Shown: one piece after another, positions 58,422 through 64,000 of the stretch
How the letters are laid out: each line of letters begins with the position of its first letter
How positions within the stretch are numbered: the stretch's first letter is position 1
Source of the DNA: Paraspadella gotoi
Taxonomy: Eukaryota; Chaetognatha
Assembly (NCBI GenBank): GCA_051294375.1
Contig: CM119265.1
Location: forward strand, 2,463,268-2,527,267
Reading direction: 5' to 3'
Length of the DNA: 64,000 nucleotides
Program-made: the position numbers and the translations under genes
Notes under the pieces: model-generated
The model's input: the letters and a program-made list of their open reading frames with translations, nothing else
What the model was told of the DNA's origin: nothing
The model's database searches: none

Positions 58422-61057
58422 AAAACAAGCAAGCAAGCAAACAAGCATCGTTTTATTTTCCAAGGTTTCCTCCATGAAAGCTTCCCGCTTCTGCTCTCCC
58501 TTTCGCAAAGAAGTTGATTACTGGGAGAAAGCGTTGAATCAGATCACGGAAGTCACGGAGATGCTGTTGAAGGTCGAGTGCTTGATGTTGAAGATCGAGT
58601 GGTTCATGTTGAAGGTCGAGTGGTTGATGGTGAAAGTCGAGTGCTTGATGTTGAAGGTCGAGTATTGACGTTGAAGGTTGAGTGGTTGATGTTGAAGGTC
58701 GAGTATTGACGTTAATGGTGGAATATTTGATGTTGAAGGTCGAGTGGTTGATGTTGAAGATTGAGTGGTTGATGTTGAAGGTCGAGTAGTTGACGTTGAA
58801 GGTCGAGTGGTTGATGTTGAAGGACGAGTATTGATGTTGATGGTGGAATATTTGACGTTGAAGGTTTAGCACTTGATGTTGAAGGTTTAGTAGTTGACGT
58901 TGAAAGTCGAGCAGTTGATGTTGACGAAGAATAAAAGGTGCTGTTGAAGGATAAGCTGGGTTGATGTTGAAGAAAAAAAAAAACAAACCGATGTTAAAGA
59001 CGAAGATAAATTGATTTTGAGAAGATGAAGGATTGATGGGGCGACATGCTGTTGTTAACGGGAAGATGTTGCGCTGTTTGAGTCGGACACGTTGTGATTC
59101 TCACGCTTTAGAGGAGAAATTTGTGGTCGGTCAATCGACACGGACGTGGTTCTCTATCGGTCCTTCCAAAAATCCACAGGTCCAAACTCAGTGGCTTTAC
59201 CTGGAGAACATCTTCCAAGGCGAAGACATTCGTCGACAACTTCCCAAAGAGTCCGACGACTTTGACCGAATTAACCTCACCTGGAGAGACGTGACGCAGG
59301 GTAAGGACCGGGGGGTGTCGGGAATATTTAAAAAAAATTACAATTTAAGGAAAATTTTAAATATATATAAAGATAATATATAATATAAAGATAATCGAAA
59401 AGAAAAATAGGAAAAGAAATGAAAAGAAAGAGACGAGACGAGACGAGACGAGACGAGACGAGACGAGACGAGACGAGACGAGACGAGACGAGACGAGACG
59501 AGACGAGACGAGACGAGACGAGACAAAAGTCGGAATTAAGCATAAAAAAAACAAACAAAGAAATGTACTAAAAAGTATGAAAAGAGGCACCAAAATAAAA
59601 AAAAGACCCGAAATGTAGAAAAAGAGCTTGAAACCTGAAGATCTTCGTCCCCAGTCGTGGCCCAAGACCCCAATTGCGTGATCGCTTGTCACTCTATCGG
59701 GATTCTCAAGACCCTCATCGCGATGAGCGAAGAGCTGGAGGTCATCGAGCGCGCGTTGGAGCAATACTTGGAGACCAAGCGGCAAATCTTCCCGCGGTTT
59801 TACTTCATCTCCAACGACATCTTGCTGGAGATTTTGGGAAATTCTAAGAATCCGCCAGAGGTCATGAAGGTGAAGGAGGTTGAAGAGGGAGGGAGGGGGT
59901 GTGGGGGGGGTCGAAGAATCGAGATTGGAAGAAGAGAGGGCGAACGATTTTAACAATGGCCTCCTTATCTCAATTCAGTATTTATTTAATTTGCTTCAGT
60001 ATAGTCTTGATGATAACGAGGTATAAAGACCGAGAGATATTTTACGTACAATGCCAGATCTTGATAGAGAGAAAAAGCTAATTAAGTAGAAGAGATTGTG
60101 AGAAAGAGAGACTTTCTCGCGACCGCCAAACACAACGACCACCGGGCAAAGTGGCTAAGAAACCTTTGTCAATTAAAACATTTCATCTTTCATAAGCAGG
60201 TATAATTAATCTAATGGCGCCGTTCTTCAGCACATGCGCGCCATGTTCGACAACATCAAGTCCCTCAAGTTGGAACCCGCCAAACAAGACCCCAAGAAGT
60301 TCGTGGCCAAAGGGATGCAGTCGTCCGACGGAGAATACATCGACTTTCTCTTCAACGGGCCGCTGCTCGACGGACCGGTGGGTGGACGAGGAAGGGAGGT
60401 TTCGGGTGAGGATCGCGGGTTTAATGAGGTCAGTTTTAAGTGTTCTTGAGGACGCGACGATGCCGATGGATTAATTGATAATTTGAGAATATATAAATAA
60501 ATATTTCAGTAAGTTTATTTACAAATTTTCTATTTTATTAACTGTTTGTTAGCTATATTTATTAATAAATAATAATAAAAAAATAAGCTAAAATGAAAAA
60601 ATTAAATTTGTTTGTTTTGTTGTTTTTCTTTGTTGTTGTTGTTGTTTTTGTTGTTTTTCTTTTTTATGACAATTTTATATACATTAAAAATCGTCATTTT
60701 CGACAAGAAAGATAAAATAATACAAGCGTGACCGGGAGGGGATTGATCCCGGAGTTAACGGTTGGTACTAAGCTGTCCAAGCTCATAGGGACTAGCTAAG
60801 TTGAATCAGTCTACACGGGATTCGCCATACCCACCCTCCCAGGTGGAGTCCTGGCTCTGCGACATCGAGCACCACATGCGCCTGGCGTTGCGCGACGTCC
60901 TCTGCCGGACCCGGATGTCGCTTCGCAAACACTTGACCAAGAGAGACAAGTGGATCAAGGAATGGCCGGGTCAGCCTTGCATCACGGCGTCTTCGATGCA
61001 GTGGACGGGAGATACGGAGAGATCGTTGAAGAGGTGATTGAGAAGAGGATGAATGAA

Positions 61058-61130
<73 letters not shown>

Positions 61131-61318
61131 GAGATTCGACAACAACATCCACTCTTTTGTCTCCACCAAATATCAGAGCCAAAGAAAAGGGAGACAAAAA
61201 ACCTTTGAAGCTTCTAAAGCGAAAATACGTTCAAGTGTTGAACAAATTTTCTGAGGCGATTCGAGGGAATTTGACGAAGATCGCGAGATTGAAAGTCGTC
61301 GCTCTTGTCACCATTCAG
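56371..61318 (+). CDS. DNAH2: DNAH2-like dynein heavy chain, DHC_N2 exons up to the linker
   Basis: Eight intact exons: 56371-56557, 58122-58219, 58465-58572, 59180-59300, 59655-59869, 60231-60377, 60843-61033 and 61177-61318. Landmarks: EGFNLEKIMELEF, DLTPYKDQGHYKLKAG, KASRFCSPFRKEVDYWEKAL, QWLYLENIFQGEDIRRQLPK, TKRQIFPRFYFISNDILLEI, GEYIDFLFNGPLLDGPVESW, KHLTKRDKWIKEWPGQP and EAIRGNLTKIARLKVVALVT. The KRDKW.KEW and SEAIRGNLTKI motifs are what I recall from DNAH2 rather than DNAH5, DNAH9 or DNAH10. Together with the two preceding groups this makes 27 consecutive exons and 1,352 codons without a break. The next expected piece (HARDV and the linker before AAA1) is not found downstream in the window. 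Confidence 0.88.
56576..56960 (+). repeat. (GGGAA)n purine tract
   Basis: Nearly 400 bp of GGGAAG-type repeats with GGCTTGGTTGTGA interruptions at 56688, 56829 and similar ones near 56893 and 56958, which suggests higher-order units. Intronic, on the sense strand. Confidence 0.9.
57331..57400 (-). tRNA. tRNA-Gln-like (anticodon CTG) with unusual A33
   Basis: Minus-strand cloverleaf beginning GACCCATGGTGTAACGGTTA. The anticodon stem is CCGGG/CCCGG and the loop TACTGAA gives CTG at 34-36, but position 33 is A, where T is almost universal. The D arm matches the two tRNA-Gln(TTG) genes. The acceptor stem is one pair shorter on this alignment (6 good pairs). The T arm AAGTTCGACTCTT is intact. A TTTT run four bases downstream could terminate Pol III. 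It could be a pseudogene, a functional variant, or contain a base error. Confidence 0.7.
57456..58077 (+). repeat. Pair of ~115-bp direct repeats with (GA)n flanks
   Basis: GAGAGAACCGGTTTTTTAAT, CAGATCGAAGAAAATCGAAT, TTCGAGTCGCGAAAGATTAA and TTGAGGAACCAGA at 57478-57570 recur at 57918-58010 with a few changes. Both copies are bordered by (GA)n. The second (GA)n array runs to 58077, 44 bases before the acceptor of exon 58122. Confidence 0.85.
58225..58440 (+). repeat. (GAAA)n array filling a short intron
   Basis: The intron between exons 58122-58219 and 58465-58572 is almost entirely GAAA/GATAGAAA repeat on the sense strand, leaving ~20 bases of ordinary sequence before TTTTCCAAG. Confidence 0.9.
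58560..58970 (+). repeat. 21-bp minisatellite that includes an exon end and its splice donor
   Basis: The unit GTTGATGTTGAAGGTCGAGT (21 bp with its last base) repeats about 18 times. The first unit spans the end of exon 58465-58572 (CTGTTGAAG) and the donor GTCGAG. Each unit therefore regenerates TTGAAG|GTCGAG, a copy of the exon-intron junction. Since 21 is a multiple of 3, the sense frame stays open for the first units (LMLKVEW-type heptads) to a TGA at 58666-58668. Confidence 0.85.
59429..59525 (+). repeat. (GAGAC)n pentanucleotide microsatellite
   Basis: About 19 exact GACGA/GAGAC units in the intron after exon 59180-59300. The minus-strand reading alternates SRLVS, an artefact. Confidence 0.95.
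60378..60842. other. Dynein intron with (TTG)n and a tRNA-like fragment
   Basis: A (TTG)n-like run at 60604-60665 precedes a GC-richer fragment at ~60725-60800 whose minus strand has GGGATCAATCCCC, resembling a Pol III B box. No full cloverleaf can be drawn. Otherwise AT-rich. Confidence 0.4.
61055..61128 (+). repeat. (GA)n microsatellite in the last visible dynein intron
   Basis: Pure GA array of about 70 bp between exons 60843-61033 and 61177-61318. Confidence 0.92.
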
Positions 61319-61374
61319 GTAAAAGAGGAGGGTGGGGGGGGAAAGGGAGGGCGGTTATGGGTCTGAGAGAGAGA

Positions 61375-61575
61375 GAGAGAGTTGGGCTCACTTTTTTTTA
61401 AAAGCGACCCAGTTTCTGTTTCTTACTTCCCTCTCTCTCTCTTCTCTTGCTCGTGCCGGTTCAGGCACCAAGGCCACTTTGCCCCAGTTTGGGCAATGAC
61501 CTAAGACTGACCCTAGTATTAGAGCCGGAATCAAAAGGCTCGCTCCGTTATCTCGGCGAGGCTGCCTGGGTGACA
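61375..61575. repeat. Family 5 end fragment and unassigned GC-rich segment
   Basis: GGGCTCACTTTTTTTTAAAA, GCGACCCAGTTTCTGTTTCT resembles the terminal block of family 5. Next to it lies a GC-rich stretch (GTGCCGGTTCAGGCACCAAG onward) of unknown nature, then AT-rich DNA up to the 3' end of the zinc-finger gene. Confidence 0.4.
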
Positions 61576-61791
61576 TTAAATCTTAAGTACATTTTGTAAA
61601 AAATGAATCGAACCTAATTCGTTAAACACAGAGAAAATGTATTTCTTTGGAAAGAAAACGAAATGAACACTTTTTCAATATCAATCGTCGAGACTTGACA
61701 AAAGCGGATAAATCCCTAATGCGATTTCCAATAAGGAGGAAGATTCGAAAACCTGCAATCTTGGCAATAGTTTTTTTTTTCGTTTCTCCTT

Positions 61792-61797
61792 TTTATT
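61792..61797 (-). terminator. AATAAA polyadenylation signal of the zinc-finger gene
   Basis: On the minus strand AATAAA lies 12 bases after the stop codon at 61812-61810. The spacing is short but possible. Confidence 0.35.
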
Positions 61798-61809
61798 TCT
61801 TTTCTTCTT

Positions 61810-62720
61810 TCAATCGACACCCAACCCTTTCTCGATCCTGTCCAGAAGAGTCTCTCCATTCATCTCTCTCTCTCCCTCTCTGCTCTTTTCTATCCTGTCC
61901 AGTAGAGAGTCTCCATTAATCTCGCTATCCACCCGTCCCCCCTTCACTATCCTCTCTAACCATCCCTCCCTCTCCTCCCTTCCTCCCTTCTTCCTCCCTC
62001 TCTTCCTCGTGGACACCAACCCGTGCACCCGTTTCTCGTGTCGATGCTTTTCGTTCGGTCGAGAGAATTCTTTCCCGCACACGCAACACGGCCATCGTTT
62101 CCCTTCGTGCGCGGCCTCGACGTGGGAGCGGAGATCGAACTTGATCGAGTAGACCTTGGGACAGAGCGGACAAGCGAAGGATTCTCCGCCGTGGATCCCG
62201 CGAATGTGTTGTTTCAGGGTGCTGGGTTGGGAGAAGATCTTTCCCGGGCACTGCGGGCATCGCAGCACTCGGCCCGAATGGCGGTTCATCCTGTGTTTCC
62301 GCAGGGCTTCCTTCTCGCGGAAGGCTTCGCCGCATTTGAGGCATTTGAAGGGTTTGGAAGGGGTGGCGCCGTCGCCCTCGGCGTGGTGGTCGCGGGCGTG
62401 GCGAAGGAGATCGTCGACGGTGGCTCCGCATTCTTCGCACATCGTCTTCGTCTTCTTCTTGATCTCCTCTTCCTCTTCTTTGCTCTTCCTCGTTACTCCG
62501 TTTCTTCCGACGGTTTTACCCTTCTTGTGCTGCCACTCTTGGTGTCGAGCGAGATTGTAGGCCGTCGAGAAGGGAAGCTGACACGTGACCACGTCGCAGA
62601 TCACGTGATCTGGAGGGAGGACGACCTCCTCGGGGTGGCGGAACTTAAGGGGTTGGGAGAAAGGAAGGGATTTGAGAGAGAAGTATGAAAATGAGAAAAA
62701 TGGGGAGTAGGAAATACTTT

Positions 62721-62757
<37 letters not shown>

Positions 62758-64000
62758 TTTTCTTCCTTCCTTCCTCCTTTCCTTCCTTCCCTTCCACTCG
62801 TCATCATCCCCCCATTTCCTCACCTCCACGTGATAAGACAAATCCGCGGGCGAGCCGAAGCGGCTCGAGCACCACCTGCAGACGCTGAGGCCTTTGCCGC
62901 CGTGTCGCGTAACGGCGTGACGGACGAAAACCGCCTCTCTCTCGAAGTGACATCTTCGCCGGAAGGGGATGGGCCGGGCGGCGCAGAGGTGACAGAGGTA
63001 GACCTATGTTTTTCACGTAAGTTATAAAACCGAGATCCAGTGGCGCTATTTTCTAAAAGCGCTCAGTTTCTAAACTTATTTTTCGAGAACGCCCCCTTTT
63101 TTTTTTAAATTCGAAATTAGGTTAATTTGTTTTTTTTTTTAGATAATGTTAGGTTAAGGTTCAGGATTAGGTTAGGGATTGGTTTAAAACCTAATGAAAA
63201 TATTTCAACAAAATATTAAGATTAAAATTAAATTAGGGGGTAAACGAATGGAAATGGGGCACCCTTGTAAAAGAGAGAGCCGAACTTCTTTTTAACTACG
63301 GCTTCCGTCGTGACTAAAATAAAACCACCAAAGCCAGTCCAAATTCAGCGAATGAATGGATAATTTTTATATTGGTTGTACCAATTTCAATAAAACTCTT
63401 CAAAAAGAGGTCCCTCACCCTGTTCCCCAAAACTAGATCATACCTTGTCCCCGTGATTCTCGTAAATGTGTCGGTTCTTCTGAAAGGTGGCCTCGAACGT
63501 CTCTCCCGCTCCCTCGACAGTCCCTTCCTCCCCCGCCTCCTTCGCCTTCTCGACCTCGGCCTCGCAAAACTCGCAGCGGATCGCCCACTTGACGTGATCG
63601 AGATCTCGGTGAAGGGCGAGGTTGTGAGAGGTGGTGAAACGGCGCGGGCAGAGCGGGCAAGGATGGAGGCGGGCGTCGGGCGGAGAGTGGCGGGAATCCT
63701 CGTGAAGGAGGAGGGTGTTGGGATGGAGGAAGTCGGCCGGACACGAAGGGCAGGCGAGGGTGAAGAGGCGGTGGAACGTCTGGAGTGGGGGGGGGGAGGA
63801 ATGAATGAACGAATGAATGATTGGTTAATGGAAATTTATTCTCAACTCCTCATCAATTTTTGTGGTCAGAAAGATGATTCAGTGGTTGTTGCCAAAACTG
63901 GTATCCTCCGGTATCCAGACTCCGCCCCCCTCGCACAAACCTTGAAGTGAGAGATGAGATACTCGAACCGGGCGTGGGCGACTTTGCATCCAACCACGTG
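61810..64000 (-). CDS. C2H2 zinc-finger protein, 3' part (partial at window edge)
   Basis: Probably a nuclear nucleic-acid-binding protein. Minus-strand exons, in order of translation: >64000-63941, 63779-63444, 63003-62824 and 62643-61810, all joining in phase 0 (470 codons including the stop). Fingers include GCKVAHARFEYLISHF (partial), LACPSCPADFLHPNTLLLHE, HPCPLCPRRFTTSHNLALHR, VCRWCSSRFGSPADLSYHV, ICDVVTCQLPFSTAYNLARH, FKCLKCGEAFREKEALRKHR, RCPQCPGKIFSQPSTLKQH, FACPLCPKVYSIKFDLRSHV and PCCVCGKEFSRPNEKHRHEK. Some are irregular, for example a long IRCEFCEAEVEK finger with an insert before H.YENH. After the last finger comes a basic stretch (TRKRGRKKGG) and two copies of an NGDSLLDRIEK-type motif. 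The acceptor of the last exon (CCCCTTAAG) is unusual. The gene lies antisense to the dynein and may be nested in one of its introns. The family is not identified further. Confidence 0.85.
62718..62790 (+). repeat. (TTTC)n and (CCTT)n in a zinc-finger gene intron
   Basis: Tetranucleotide arrays within the 180-bp intron between exons 63003-62824 and 62643-61810. Reading through it gives a Lys/Arg/Glu-rich segment that I exclude from the protein. Confidence 0.85.
63035..63400. repeat. Family 5 element and family 3 tail in a zinc-finger gene intron
   Basis: 63035-63300: an end block GTGGCGCTATTTTCTAAAAG, CGCTCAGTTTCT, a TTAGGTTAAGG/GATTAGGTTAGGG core and a distal AAATGGGGCACCCTTGTAAA, AGAGAGAGCCGAAC block. 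63310-63400: the family 3 tail AAACCACCAAAGCCAGTCCA, then GAATGGATAATTTTTATATT and GGTTGTACCAATTTC. Confidence 0.6.

Noticed and set aside
59338-59558. SRLVS repeat protein on the minus strand
   Set aside because: Translation of the (GAGAC)n microsatellite.
62023-62688. Plus-strand open frame of 221 codons
   Set aside because: It is the antisense shadow of the zinc-finger exon, which has clear C2H2 spacing on the minus strand and phase-consistent junctions.

Overview
The window is nuclear DNA of a multicellular animal (metazoan). Evidence: intron-rich genes with canonical GT-AG junctions and phase-coherent exons, an SLC22-type solute carrier family, an axonemal dynein heavy chain, a C2H2 zinc-finger gene, eukaryotic tRNA-Gln genes, tRNA-derived SINE-like repeats and TTAGGG-like motifs. 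The dynein implies motile cilia or flagella. The intergenic and intronic DNA is very AT-rich and loaded with microsatellites. I cannot name the species from the sequence alone.

Layout. (1) 1-2577: AT-rich intergenic DNA with microsatellites. (2) 2578-25657: three plus-strand genes of one SLC22-like transporter, each with 8 exons. Copies A (2578-8610) and B (13483-18487) are nearly identical even in introns, lie either side of a 25-N gap and carry different indels; they look like two alleles or an assembly duplicate. Copy C (21802-25657) is a truly diverged paralog. (3) 27829-30266: N-terminal stem exons of an axonemal dynein heavy chain, most like DNAH2. (4) 30262-43735: one ~3.1 kb DNAH2 segment present three times, twice inverted (blocks A, B) and once in gene orientation (block C), with two more 25-N gaps, a palindrome centred on one gap, and a ~3.36 kb long-TIR element only in block C. 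(5) 45347-61318: 27 consecutive intact DNAH2 exons (1,352 codons, no frame break), covering the rest of the stem to just before the linker and motor. (6) 61810-64000: a minus-strand C2H2 zinc-finger gene, cut by the window edge, placed where the next DNAH2 exon would be expected.

Three tRNA-Gln-type genes lie antisense inside DNAH2 introns. At least five dispersed repeat families recur between unrelated loci. Several intron ends consist of microsatellites: (GA)n starts at 5' splice sites and (CT)n forms the polypyrimidine tract at 3' splice sites. In two DNAH2 introns a tandem duplication has copied the exon end together with its splice donor, in frame.

The loci do not form an operon-like unit. 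I found no clearly new biochemical system. The most informative signals are the duplicated splice donors, the insertion difference between otherwise identical copies, the odd tRNA with A33, and the assembly structure. Family assignments rest on recalled protein-family patterns, not on a database search.
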